Assembly (NCBI GenBank): GCA_036961295.1
Contig: JBALVX010000002.1
Coordinates: 62,001 to 126,000 of the forward strand
DNA length: 64,000 nt
Direction of reading: 5' to 3'
DNA from: JAGPUQ01 sp036961295
GTDB taxonomy: Bacteria > Pseudomonadota > Gammaproteobacteria > Pseudomonadales > Porticoccaceae
Part shown: one piece after another, positions 16,333 to 25,659 of the stretch
Layout of the letters: each line of letters starts with the position of its first letter
How positions within the stretch are numbered: position 1 is the first letter of the stretch
Made by a program: the position numbers and the translations under genes
The notes under the pieces: generated by a model
The model's database searches: none
Seen by the model: only the letters and a program-made list of their open reading frames with translations
Told to the model about the DNA's origin: nothing

Positions 16333-18633
16333 CTAGTGCTCTTCAGCCTTAAACAAACGTAAGCGGTTGGCATTGGTCACCACGGTCAGCGACGAAAACG
16401 CCATCGCAGCTCCGGCAATCACCGGGCTGAGCAACAAACCAAAAAATGGATACAACACACCAGCGGCAAAAGGCACACCCGCCACGTTATAAACAAACGC
16501 TCCAAACAAATTCTGTTTGATATTACGCAACGTTGCTTTGCTCACGGCTATAGCATCCGCTAGACCATGTAACGAGCCGCGCATCAGGGTGATATCAGCG
16601 CTTTCGATGGCCACATCTGTCCCGGTGCCTATCGCAAAGCCGACATTAGCCAGAGCCAATGCAGGAGCATCGTTGATGCCATCGCCAGTCATGCCGACGA
16701 TTTCATTCTGCATTTGTAGTTCGGCGACTTTTTTTGCTTTGTCTTCCGGCAATACTTCAGCAAAAAATTCTTTAATGCCGACCTTATCCGCAACTGCTTT
16801 TGCAGTAGCTCGGTTGTCGCCGGTCAACATCACCACACGGATATTATTCCGCTGCAATCGCTTTATCGCAGAAATAGAATCATCTTTAATGGGGTCGGCA
16901 ACCGCAATAAGTGCAGCAAGGTGACCGTCTACCGCTAAATACATAGGTGTCTGGGCTTGTTCAGCCATGGCTTGAGCAGTACCGATGTAATTGGCAATTT
17001 CGACCTGTTGTTCACGCATCAATTTTTCGTTGCCGAATAAAAGATGTTTGCTCGCTACCATTCCCTCTACCCCATGACCGGTAATGGCATTAAATTTTTC
17101 GACAGAATCTAGTTTTAGGTTGTGTTCCTTGGCGGACTCAACTATCGATAGGGCCAAAGGGTGTTCCGAACCCGCCTCAAGACTCGCCGCCATCTGTAGT
17201 ACATCGTCTTCGTCCGTTGCATTTGCCAGGTGAATTTTTGTAACTTTGGGTGAACCCAGGGTTATGGTGCCGGTTTTATCCAAAATCATTGCGGTAATTT
17301 TTGAACATGTCTGTAGTGCTTCGCCATTACGTATCAGCACGCCCGCTTCGGCAGCCTTTCCTACCCCGACCATCACTGACATGGGTGTTGCCAGGCCCAA
17401 AGCACAAGGACAAGCGATAATCAGTACGGTGGTGGCCGATACAATCGCGTAAGCCAATGCAGGCGCTGGCCCAAAATTAAGCCAGACCAAGGCACTCGTC
17501 ACTGCGATGATCATAACGACCGGTACAAAATATCCTGCAATCACATCCGCCAAACGCCCAATTGGTGGCTTTGAATTCTGTGCGCGTTTTACCATGGTGA
17601 TAATTTGGGCAAGGGCGGTGTCTTTACCGATACGTGTCGCCTTAAAAATGACTGAGCCACTCTTGTTAATGGTGCCGCCCACGACCTCGTCGTCTTTGAC
17701 CTTTTCAACCGGCATTGGCTCACCGGTCAGCATGGACTCATCAACTGCTGTATGGCCTTCAAGCACTACACCATCAACAGGGATTTTCTCACCCGGGCGC
17801 ACACGCACCTGATCGTTTAATAAAACCTGCTCTATACGAATATCAATTTCCTCTCCATCGCGAATCACACGAGCAGTTTTTACCTGTAAACCAATCAATC
17901 GTTTTATTGCTTCTGAGGTCTTACCCCTTGCTTTAAGTTCCAACGCAAGCCCCAAATCAATCAGGCCAATGATCATCGCCGTTGCCTCAAAATAGACATG
18001 GCGGGCCATGTCAGGAACCGCGCTAGGGAAAAATACGACAACCATGGAATAAAACCAGGCGGTGCCAGTACCCAATGCGATCAAGGTATCCATGTTGGCA
18101 CTGTGATTAAGCAGGGATCTCCACGCGCCGACGAAGAAATGTTTGCCGGAAAACACCATGACGCCAAGCGTCATTAAGCCAACAATAAGCCATGCCATGC
18201 GCTCTGTGCTGGTAGTAACCGTCATCTCGCCACCAATGACGCTATAAACCATTAGCGGCACGCCCAGGCTTAGCGCGATAGTCATCTCACGCATCAAGCG
18301 CCTGTAATAGATTAAATCGGCTTGTTCCTTTTCTTCCAGTACATCCTCATCCGATTCATTTTTGCTGGTTTTTGCGTTGTAACCGGCGCTTTCAACGGCT
18401 TTTACTAACAGCTCTGGAAAAACATTGCCGGTAACACTGGCCGTACGTTGTGCGAAATTCATTTCTGCATTATCAACACCGACAACTCTCTTGAGTGCAT
18501 CTTCAATCTTGGCAACACAGCTGGCACAGCTCGCTCCTTCAATAATTAATTCTTGGGTAACGACATCATTTTTCGCATTCTCAGGTTTTTTATCGGAGCC
18601 ACGATCTCCATCCTTATTAAAATTGTTTTCCAT
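16333..18633 (-). CDS. copA: Copper/heavy-metal-translocating P-type ATPase (CopA-type)
   Basis: 766 residues from the ATG at 18633 (AGGA upstream; the frame to 18681 adds an unlikely leader). Order of motifs: metal-binding GASCASC in the N-terminal HMA domain (about 35-41), a second-strand region, TGEP (actuator, about 300), the membrane CPCALGLATP (about 410-419) with the Cu(I)-type CPC, the phosphorylated DKTGT (about 452-456), the ATP-binding HP in SEHPLALS, and GDGINDAPALA (about 653-663). It exports monovalent copper or silver from the cytoplasm to the periplasm using ATP. The last helix pair is complete. It heads the downstream operon of cupredoxin and small membrane genes. Confidence 0.92.
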   Translation of the reverse strand: MENNFNKDGDRGSDKKPENAKNDVVTQELIIEGASCASCVAKIEDALKRVVGVDNAEMNFAQRTASVTGNVFPELLVKAVESAGYNAKTSKNESDEDVLEEKEQADLIYYRRLMREMTIALSLGVPLMVYSVIGGEMTVTTSTERMAWLIVGLMTLGVMVFSGKHFFVGAWRSLLNHSANMDTLIALGTGTAWFYSMVVVFFPSAVPDMARHVYFEATAMIIGLIDLGLALELKARGKTSEAIKRLIGLQVKTARVIRDGEEIDIRIEQVLLNDQVRVRPGEKIPVDGVVLEGHTAVDESMLTGEPMPVEKVKDDEVVGGTINKSGSVIFKATRIGKDTALAQIITMVKRAQNSKPPIGRLADVIAGYFVPVVMIIAVTSALVWLNFGPAPALAYAIVSATTVLIIACPCALGLATPMSVMVGVGKAAEAGVLIRNGEALQTCSKITAMILDKTGTITLGSPKVTKIHLANATDEDDVLQMAASLEAGSEHPLALSIVESAKEHNLKLDSVEKFNAITGHGVEGMVASKHLLFGNEKLMREQQVEIANYIGTAQAMAEQAQTPMYLAVDGHLAALIAVADPIKDDSISAIKRLQRNNIRVVMLTGDNRATAKAVADKVGIKEFFAEVLPEDKAKKVAELQMQNEIVGMTGDGINDAPALALANVGFAIGTGTDVAIESADITLMRGSLHGLADAIAVSKATLRNIKQNLFGAFVYNVAGVPFAAGVLYPFFGLLLSPVIAGAAMAFSSLTVVTNANRLRLFKAEEH

Positions 18634-18901
18634 GATCCTGCACCCCGTAAGCTGGCGAATATAGTCGAATAAATATGACAAGGAGTCTTATTAGTTTTTC
18701 TGATTAAGCGGATGAAGTTTCACCAGTGCCCGGTGGCATTTTATTGTAGCAAGCGGGCTTATGTTTGACATTGTCGTGGGTATCTTGATCAGTAAATCGA
18801 TGCGAACTCTGTCATTCCCACATCAGCCAATTGCTTGCGATCTAGCCACCGCCGGTACAAATAATAGCTGCGATATAATCAACATTCGCCAGCCAATTGT
18901 T

Positions 18902-19120
18902 TTATCTCATATCCTGTCCAAAAAGTAAATTTTCCGGGGCAGTGTGATACTCCAGCCCGCTCTCTTCATTGACATAGGTCAAGAATTGCAACCAAGACGC
19001 ATAGGCATCTACATCATTAGGTGCACTCAGCACTGCACGATGATGTTAGCCCGGCTCTCCACCTGCTATGGCCGGAAGTGTCGCGACAAAAATAATCAAA
19101 GCTAAAAACCAAGCCTTCAT
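18902..19120 (-). pseudogene. Small exported-protein gene broken by one nonsense codon
   Basis: An ATG at 19120 with a strong AGGAGG opens a frame encoding a good signal peptide (MKAWFLALIIFVATLPAIAG) and then GEPG followed by TAA. Beyond this single TAA (19046-19048) the same frame continues for another 47 codons, HHRAVLSAPNDVDAYASWLQ through YHTAPENLLFGQDMR, to a second TAA at 18902-18904. The continuity of frame and sensible codons suggest a recent loss-of-function mutation in a protein of about 72 residues. I do not recognise the family. It lies between the cusA and copA genes on the same strand, so it was probably a periplasmic member of the metal system. Confidence 0.6.
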
Positions 19121-19154
19121 CGCAACCCTCCTTTAAAAGGCAATAATCCGCGAT

Positions 19155-22100
19155 TCACTTTCCCCCTTGATTAAGTTGCCCCTTACGCCACAGGTAGTAC
19201 ACCGCCGGCAACACCAACAACACTAACAACACTGCACTGATCATGCCACCAACCATAGGTGCGGCAATACGGCTCATAATTTCTGAACCCGTGCCCGAAC
19301 CCAGTAGGATTGGCAGCAGACCACCAATGGTTGCTGCAACTGTCATCATTACGGGCCTAACTCGCAAGCCTGCACCACGTATTACAGCTTCCCTTAACTC
19401 TGTTTGGTCAAGAGCAATCCCACGGGTTTTACAATCAGTCACGGTGTCCTGCCAGGCTTGATTGAGATACACCAACATAATGACACCAATCTCTACGGCA
19501 ACACCAGCCAGCGCTATAAAGCCGACCCCAACAGCCACTGAAAAGTTATACCCCGCCAGATACATTAGCCACAAACCACCTACGACGGCCATAGGTAGCG
19601 TACCCATAATAATCGCCACCTCCGCAGCTCGACGGAAGCTCATGTAAAGCAGCAGTACGATTATCATTAGGGTCAACGGTACGACGTAAGCAAGCTTTTG
19701 TTTGGCGCGTTGCATGTATTCATACTGGCCTGACCAGGTCAGGGAATAGCCCGACGGCAAGCTTATCTGCTCATTAACCGCTTGCTGTGCCCGCTTTACA
19801 TAGGTGCCAATATCGACATCTTCAATATCAATAAAAGACCAGCCATTAACGCGGGCATTCTCACTTTTAATTCCCGGCGGGCCATCTTCAATATAGACCC
19901 GTGCCACATCGGCCAAAGCAATACGCTGACCACTGGCAGTAACAATGGGTAACACTTCCAATTGTTCGACCGAGTCACGATAGGCTTGAGGATAACGAAT
20001 ATTAACCGGGTAACGCTCAAGCCCTTCGACAGTTTGAGTTACATTCACCCCACCAATGGCCGTCGCGATTACTTGCTGAACGTCGGCGATATTAAGCCCG
20101 TAGCGCGCGGCTCTTTCCCGGTCGATATCGACTTTAATGTAGCGCCCCCCCGCGACGCGCTCGGAATACACCGAGGCAGTTCCGGGAACATCTTTAAGAA
20201 TGCTCTCAAGTTGCAGGCCGATCGCTTGAATTTCTTGCAACTTTGGCCCCGCGATTTTAATACCCACCGGGGTTTTAATGCCGGTGGCAAGCATATCGAT
20301 GCGGGTTTTTATCGGCATCACCCAGGCATTGGTAATACCCGGAAATTGTAGCCGAGCATCAAGTTCATCGCGTATTTTTTCAGGGGTCATCCCCGGACGC
20401 CATTGATCTCGATCTTTGAACTGAATAAACGTTTCTACCATCGTTAAGGGCGCGGGATCCGTTGCGCTTTCTGCACGACCAATTTTTCCAAATACGGTTT
20501 TTACTTCAGGGACGGTGCGAATTAATTTATCCGTTTGTTGTAAAAATTCTCGGGCCTTGCCGATGGAAATTCCTGGATAAGTACTGGGCATGTACATTAA
20601 GTCCCCCTCATCCAGGGGCGGAATAAATTCACTACCGATTTGAGTCGCAGGCCAAAATCCCAGCAAGGTGACCAGGAGCGCAATAGAAACCGTGGTTTTT
20701 GGAAACTGTAAAACCTTGTGCAGCGCGGGCATATACAAGCACTTCAATAAACGATTAAGCGGATTTTTTTGCTCGGGCATAACCTTGCCGCGAATAAAAT
20801 ATCCCATTAATACCGGCACCAGCGTAATCGCTAATCCTGCCGACGCTGCCATAGCGTAGGTTTTGGTAAATGCCAGTGGCGAAAACATTCGCCCTTCCTG
20901 CGCTTCGAGAGTAAACACCGGCAAAAAACTAACGGTAATAATCAACAAGCTAAAAAACAGGGCAGGCCCTACTTCACCGGCCGACCTGGCAACGATTTGC
21001 CAGCGATTTTGATCGGTAAGTACTTCGCGCTCCATGTGTTTGTGCATGTTCTCTATCATTACGATGGCCCCATCGATCATTACACCAATGGCGATGGCAA
21101 TACCACCCAGGGACATAATGTTAGCGTTAATACCTTGCATATGCATGACGATAAACGCCGCCAAAATGCCCACCGGCAAACTAACAATGGCCACTAAAGA
21201 AGAACGTATATGGAATAAAAACACCACGCATACCAACGCAACCACCAAAAACTCTTCGAGTAGCTTTTTCCAAAGATTATCAACTGCGCGCTCAATCAGA
21301 CCCGAACGATCGTAAACAGTAACAATCTCGACACCCTCGGGTAAACCCAGCTTTAATTCTTCGAGCTTCTCTTTCACCGCATAAATCGTTTGCTGAGCGT
21401 TATCGCCGTAACGCATCACCACAATGCCGCCAACGGTTTCACCCTCGCCGTTGAGTTCGGCAATACCGCGTCGCATTTGCGGCCCTACGTTAATATCGGC
21501 GATATCTCTGAGTAACAAAGGCGTACCATTGGCGTTCATACCCAATGGAATGCTTTCCAAATCCGCCATATTTTTCAAATAACCGCTGGCGCGCACCATA
21601 TATTCAGCTTCGCCCATTTCAACTACTGAGGCACCGATCTCCTGATTACCCCGCTGCACCGCCCTTTGAATATGGCTAAGAGGAATACCGAAGGCCCGCA
21701 ATTTTTCTGGATCAACCTTGACCTGGTATTGCTTCACCATGCCGCCTACAGCGGCGACTTCTGACACACCAGGAACAGTTTGCAATTCATATTTCAAAAA
21801 CCAGTCCTGCAAGCTGCGCAACTGGCTGAGGTCGTGCTGGCCACTTTTATCGACCAGGGCATAGATATACACCCAACCCACACCGGTAGCGTCGGGGCCA
21901 AGCTGTGGTTTCGCGGTTGTCGGCAAGGTTGGCGCTACCTGACTAAGATATTCGAGCACGCGACTACGGGCCCAATATAAATCGGTGTCGTCATCGAAAA
22001 TAACGTAGACGTAGGAATCGCCAAAGAACGAATAACCCCGCACCGTTGATGCTCCCGGCACAGATAGCATGGCCGTGGTCAGTGGGTAAGTCACTTGATC

Positions 22101-22286
22101 TTCCACGACCTGCGGCGCCTGCCCGGGATAAGAGGTTTTAATGATCACCTGCACGTCGGACAGATCGGGGATGGCATCAATTGGCGTGTTTTTTAATGAA
22201 AACAAGCCGCCGCCCACTAGTAGCAAAGCACCAAGGACAACAAAAAATCGATTATTGATCGACCAGAGAATGATTTTTTCAATCAT
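19155..22286 (-). CDS. cusA: RND heavy-metal efflux permease (CusA/CzcA family)
   Basis: 1043 residues, the expected size for HME-RND pumps. The protein starts with a membrane helix and DLSDVQVIIKTSYPGQAPQ, and contains two repeats of periplasmic loops and six-helix bundles; motifs such as GVMIDGAIVMIENMHKH (helix 4, proton-relay acid residues) and PVMMTVAATIGGLLPILLG (near the C-terminus) are visible. Its sequence is closer to the monovalent-metal CusA branch than to CzcA, judged from context and the Met-rich partners. It drives metal out through CusB and CusC using the proton gradient. It begins 2 bases after the adaptor gene. Confidence 0.9.
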   Translation of the reverse strand: MIEKIILWSINNRFFVVLGALLLVGGGLFSLKNTPIDAIPDLSDVQVIIKTSYPGQAPQVVEDQVTYPLTTAMLSVPGASTVRGYSFFGDSYVYVIFDDDTDLYWARSRVLEYLSQVAPTLPTTAKPQLGPDATGVGWVYIYALVDKSGQHDLSQLRSLQDWFLKYELQTVPGVSEVAAVGGMVKQYQVKVDPEKLRAFGIPLSHIQRAVQRGNQEIGASVVEMGEAEYMVRASGYLKNMADLESIPLGMNANGTPLLLRDIADINVGPQMRRGIAELNGEGETVGGIVVMRYGDNAQQTIYAVKEKLEELKLGLPEGVEIVTVYDRSGLIERAVDNLWKKLLEEFLVVALVCVVFLFHIRSSLVAIVSLPVGILAAFIVMHMQGINANIMSLGGIAIAIGVMIDGAIVMIENMHKHMEREVLTDQNRWQIVARSAGEVGPALFFSLLIITVSFLPVFTLEAQEGRMFSPLAFTKTYAMAASAGLAITLVPVLMGYFIRGKVMPEQKNPLNRLLKCLYMPALHKVLQFPKTTVSIALLVTLLGFWPATQIGSEFIPPLDEGDLMYMPSTYPGISIGKAREFLQQTDKLIRTVPEVKTVFGKIGRAESATDPAPLTMVETFIQFKDRDQWRPGMTPEKIRDELDARLQFPGITNAWVMPIKTRIDMLATGIKTPVGIKIAGPKLQEIQAIGLQLESILKDVPGTASVYSERVAGGRYIKVDIDRERAARYGLNIADVQQVIATAIGGVNVTQTVEGLERYPVNIRYPQAYRDSVEQLEVLPIVTASGQRIALADVARVYIEDGPPGIKSENARVNGWSFIDIEDVDIGTYVKRAQQAVNEQISLPSGYSLTWSGQYEYMQRAKQKLAYVVPLTLMIIVLLLYMSFRRAAEVAIIMGTLPMAVVGGLWLMYLAGYNFSVAVGVGFIALAGVAVEIGVIMLVYLNQAWQDTVTDCKTRGIALDQTELREAVIRGAGLRVRPVMMTVAATIGGLLPILLGSGTGSEIMSRIAAPMVGGMISAVLLVLLVLPAVYYLWRKGQLNQGGK

Positions 22287-22288
22287 GA

Positions 22289-23536
22289 CTATTGCTCTCC
22301 GTCGTTCGCCATACGCTGAAAATCAGAATCAATACTGGATTCAGAATCAAGCAGAAAATGCGCCGAACTCACTACAGTATCCCCGGCTTCAAGACCTCCC
22401 AGAATTTCAGCAGCATTCGCGCCAACCCGGCCCAGGTCTACCGCTACGGATTTATATCGACCATCACCCAGCGCTAACACCACACGATTCTGGCTACCGG
22501 TGCGGATTACCGCTTCTCTCGGCACCTGTAGTGTCGGTGTTAATTCCCCACTATGAATCATCACCTGAGCAAACATATTGGGTTTTAACAATTGATCTTT
22601 ATTGGCGAAGCGTAAGCGCATGCGCACCGTGCGAGTTTTTTTATCGAGCATGGGGTAAATGTAATCGACCTTCCCGCGCCATTCCCGGCCCGGTAAATAA
22701 TCAAGTGTCATGCTGACCGCATTGCCGACCGCCAAAACTCCGGCCTGGCGTTCAAAGGCCTCTGCCGTTACCCATACTTCATCCAGGGCACCCACAGACA
22801 TTAAGGCATTTCCGGGTTGCACAAACATGCCCTCACGCACACCCAGGTTTGCGATAACGCCATCTTGCGGCGCATGGACGGTGATGGTTTTTGTTGGCTT
22901 GCGGGATTTTTTTAAGGTATCAATTTGAGCAGTAGGCACATCCAATGTTTTTAGTCGTTCTTCAGCGGAATGAATTAAGCGCTGATTACCTCGTGCAAGC
23001 GCAAGAATGAACTCTTCCTGAGCGGCAACCAGTTTCGGTGAATACAAGGCATACAAAGGTTGTCCCGCCTTTACCGCTTCGCCTTCGGACTTAACATAAA
23101 GGTGTTCCAGCCAGCCCTCCACGCGGGGATGGACATGAATTAAGCGGTCTTCATCGAAACCCACATAACCCACCGTCTTAATCGGTATGTTCAAGGGCAT
23201 AATTTTTGCGACGACCGTGCGCACGCCCAGATTATTTTCAACTTGTGGCGATATTGTCACCAACCCCGGCTGGCTCGAACCCACCGTAGATGGTTCTGCA
23301 TAAACGGGCACCAATTCCATCCCCATCGGCGACATACCGGGCTCGTCCTTCCGATAGCTCGGATCCATGGGTGCTTTCCAATACAGGGGTTCCTTACTTC
23401 TGGCACTACTACTGGTGCCGACGCTGTCGCCCATCGTGCTTGCTTTATTTTCGTCAACAGGACGGAAGGTGTAGAACATTGCGGAAATAACCACACCCAA
23501 CAAAACCGCTAAAATATATGAGACATAATGTTTCAT
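22289..23536 (-). CDS. cusB: RND efflux periplasmic adaptor (CusB-type) with metal-binding motif
   Basis: 415 residues. An N-terminal membrane anchor is followed by an HMBD-type motif (about 50-80), YWKAPMDPSYRKDEPGMSPM, that binds heavy metal, then barrel-sandwich (TVGYVGFDEDRLIHVHPRVE), alpha-hairpin and beta-barrel domains. Such adaptors join the inner-membrane pump to the outer-membrane channel and can pass the metal to CusA. The ATG overlaps the cusC stop by four bases (ATGA). GGAG lies 9 bases upstream. Confidence 0.9.
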   Translation of the reverse strand: MKHYVSYILAVLLGVVISAMFYTFRPVDENKASTMGDSVGTSSSARSKEPLYWKAPMDPSYRKDEPGMSPMGMELVPVYAEPSTVGSSQPGLVTISPQVENNLGVRTVVAKIMPLNIPIKTVGYVGFDEDRLIHVHPRVEGWLEHLYVKSEGEAVKAGQPLYALYSPKLVAAQEEFILALARGNQRLIHSAEERLKTLDVPTAQIDTLKKSRKPTKTITVHAPQDGVIANLGVREGMFVQPGNALMSVGALDEVWVTAEAFERQAGVLAVGNAVSMTLDYLPGREWRGKVDYIYPMLDKKTRTVRMRLRFANKDQLLKPNMFAQVMIHSGELTPTLQVPREAVIRTGSQNRVVLALGDGRYKSVAVDLGRVGANAAEILGGLEAGDTVVSSAHFLLDSESSIDSDFQRMANDGEQ

Positions 23537-24936
23537 AGTTGAAACTCCGTTTCCCTGTTAGCCAACACCTCACCGACAGCTGTACCCGCCGCCATGCCTC
23601 GAGTCGTACCGACAGCCATACCTACAGTAAAGTAATTCATGTTCACCACCATTTTGTGTCGCTTCACTTTTAGCTCCAAAGCCATAATTTTGGTGTTAAG
23701 TTCTGCAATGCGGGCGCGCATCACTTCGGCAAAATCGCCACCATCAGAGGTATAGGCCGCCAGAGCGGCATCTGCCTGATCCTGCATTTGTGGCAATAAA
23801 TGTTGCTGATAGAGCTGCTCGCGCTCATCCAGACGTTGTAGTTCTACCTGAGTCTTTTTATAAGCCGCAACAAATTCTCGAAACACCAGGTCGTGCTCAG
23901 TTTGCAAGGCTGCACGGCGATGAATCGCCGCCGCCACTCGCTGATCCTGTCTATTTTCTGTAAACAAGGGCAGATCAACGGTAATACCAAATGACATGAA
24001 ATCCGCTCTGTCATTACCTAGAGGATCGTCGTCCCGGTAACTATAGGCCGCATTGATTCCCCACTCAGGTTTGTACTGCTCCTTAGCCAGATCAACACTC
24101 GTGGCGACGACCCGCAACTTTCGATCGATAACTTGTAAGCGCGGATGTTGCTGAATGATTCGAGCCAGAGCCTGAGGCGTGTCGTTGTAAGTACTGGATG
24201 CTAAATCAGTGTTGATTGATTTTTCGGGCCATGTCTTAGTCAATATCTCAGGTAAAGTGCCAGGCAAGGTTTTATTCACCAATTCCGGTGGCAACCATTC
24301 CGACAACGACTGCTTTGCCGCGTCCCCCTGCTGCCTAAGTCCTATCAGTCGATCATTCAGCCGGGTTAGCTCCAATTCGGCGCGAATCACATCCTGCTGA
24401 CGAGTAGAGCCGGACGTAGTAATGTAATTAGCGTGGCTAATATCCACCAGCTGATCAAACAAATGGTGATTCTGCTCGATCAATACAATACTCTGCTGTG
24501 CCAGAAAATTATCCAGCCAAAGTAGACTCACCTTGAGGGCAACCTGGGCTTTTCTATCCTCTCGCAACAGGGGATAAGCAGTACTTTCCTGCTGTTTTTG
24601 CTGGCGTTGTAATTTGCGAGTCTCGCCGCGGGGAAACATTTGCGCGATGCCCACTTTCAACTGGGTCATCGGCTCCTGATCAAACTCCAAAGTATCTGTC
24701 GCCAAATTTGCCAACCCGACACTTATCCTGGGGTCTGGCAATTCACCCACTGCGATACTCTCGGCGAGCAGCGCCTGCTCATTCAACTCGCTACCCTTTA
24801 ACCAGGGGTCATTGCTTGTTGCATTGGTAACTGCTTGACGCAGACCCAACAGAGATCCATCAGCCCATCCAGGATTAGTAAATCCCAAACAAGCCATCAA
24901 TACCGTCAGTAAGCTGGTAATCATAATGCGAGTCAT
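23533..24936 (-). CDS. cusC: TolC-family outer-membrane efflux protein (CusC-type)
   Basis: About 467 residues from the ATG at 24936 (GAGAGG upstream); the longer frame to 25008 has no good start signals. A signal peptide (ITSLLTVLMACLGFTNPGWA) precedes two long helical repeats typical of TolC-type channels, with ISVGLANL and VDLPLF beta segments and long Gln/Leu-rich helices (YKKTQVELQRLDEREQLYQQ). It forms the outer-membrane exit of the CusCBA pump. There is no obvious lipobox, unlike E. coli CusC. Confidence 0.85.
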   Translation of the reverse strand: MTRIMITSLLTVLMACLGFTNPGWADGSLLGLRQAVTNATSNDPWLKGSELNEQALLAESIAVGELPDPRISVGLANLATDTLEFDQEPMTQLKVGIAQMFPRGETRKLQRQQKQQESTAYPLLREDRKAQVALKVSLLWLDNFLAQQSIVLIEQNHHLFDQLVDISHANYITTSGSTRQQDVIRAELELTRLNDRLIGLRQQGDAAKQSLSEWLPPELVNKTLPGTLPEILTKTWPEKSINTDLASSTYNDTPQALARIIQQHPRLQVIDRKLRVVATSVDLAKEQYKPEWGINAAYSYRDDDPLGNDRADFMSFGITVDLPLFTENRQDQRVAAAIHRRAALQTEHDLVFREFVAAYKKTQVELQRLDEREQLYQQHLLPQMQDQADAALAAYTSDGGDFAEVMRARIAELNTKIMALELKVKRHKMVVNMNYFTVGMAVGTTRGMAAGTAVGEVLANRETEFQL

Positions 24937-25109
24937 TTTCTGCCTCTCAATTTTCCACTGTATATGCTCTATGTCATATATCCAGGCGAGCGAATCGATC
25001 ATTCGCATACCTGTTTTAGGAATAGTTTTTGGGGCAGTTTTAGAGGTGTACTAAAAAGCTCCCGCTAACAGAACATGCCTGTATTTATTACAGGCGTAAC
25101 TATCTTGTG

Positions 25110-25508
25110 TTAGCGGATAATGGGGGGACGAAATAAGGTAGCTATAGCGATGGCTTCGGCATTAATTATTATTTTATTATGAACAAATTTTTCTACGGAA
25201 AAAACGGCAGAGGTATAGCTGATTGGCAGATAGGCAGAGCATAAACCGGGGCAACAATTGCACTCTTGCTCACAATCCATGTCTTCGGAATTAGCTTCGT
25301 AAGTAGCTTCAGACCCGGCTTCAGCCATGTCCTGGCTCATGTTTATGTGCATTTCTACAGACATATCCATCGCCGTGCCCATCACCATATTATTCATTCC
25401 AGCCATCACCGGATTGACAACGGAAAACAGAAACACGGCCACCAACGCACAGTGCGATACACGCTGTAAACGCGAATGACTACCAGTATGAGCTTGGACT
25501 TTATTCAT
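25110..25508 (-). CDS. Small exported Met/Cys-rich protein at the head of the cus operon
   Basis: 132 residues from the ATG at 25508 (a GTG at 25526 would add six). A signal-like segment (HCALVAVFLFSVVNPVMA) precedes a Met-rich region (MNNMVMGTAMDMSVEMHINM) and a Cys cluster, MDCEQECNCCPGLCSA. The tail is hydrophobic and partly basic. Such Cys/Met-rich small proteins are common first genes of copper or silver efflux operons, where they may bind the metal, but I do not recognise a named family. It lies 173 bases before cusC and diverges from the epoxide hydrolase gene. Confidence 0.65.
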   Translation of the reverse strand: MNKVQAHTGSHSRLQRVSHCALVAVFLFSVVNPVMAGMNNMVMGTAMDMSVEMHINMSQDMAEAGSEATYEANSEDMDCEQECNCCPGLCSAYLPISYTSAVFSVEKFVHNKIIINAEAIAIATLFRPPIIR

Positions 25509-25659
25509 ATCGGAACAGTAGACCACAAGACGCCCTCATTGTTCAAGAGGTCTACGGGTGAGCTAAATCGATCATCACCATTGACAATATCGTTTGCTCC
25601 GAATAGCTTAACAGACAGACTTAGCCCCATCACAATTTTCTAATACTCCGGAAGTCATC

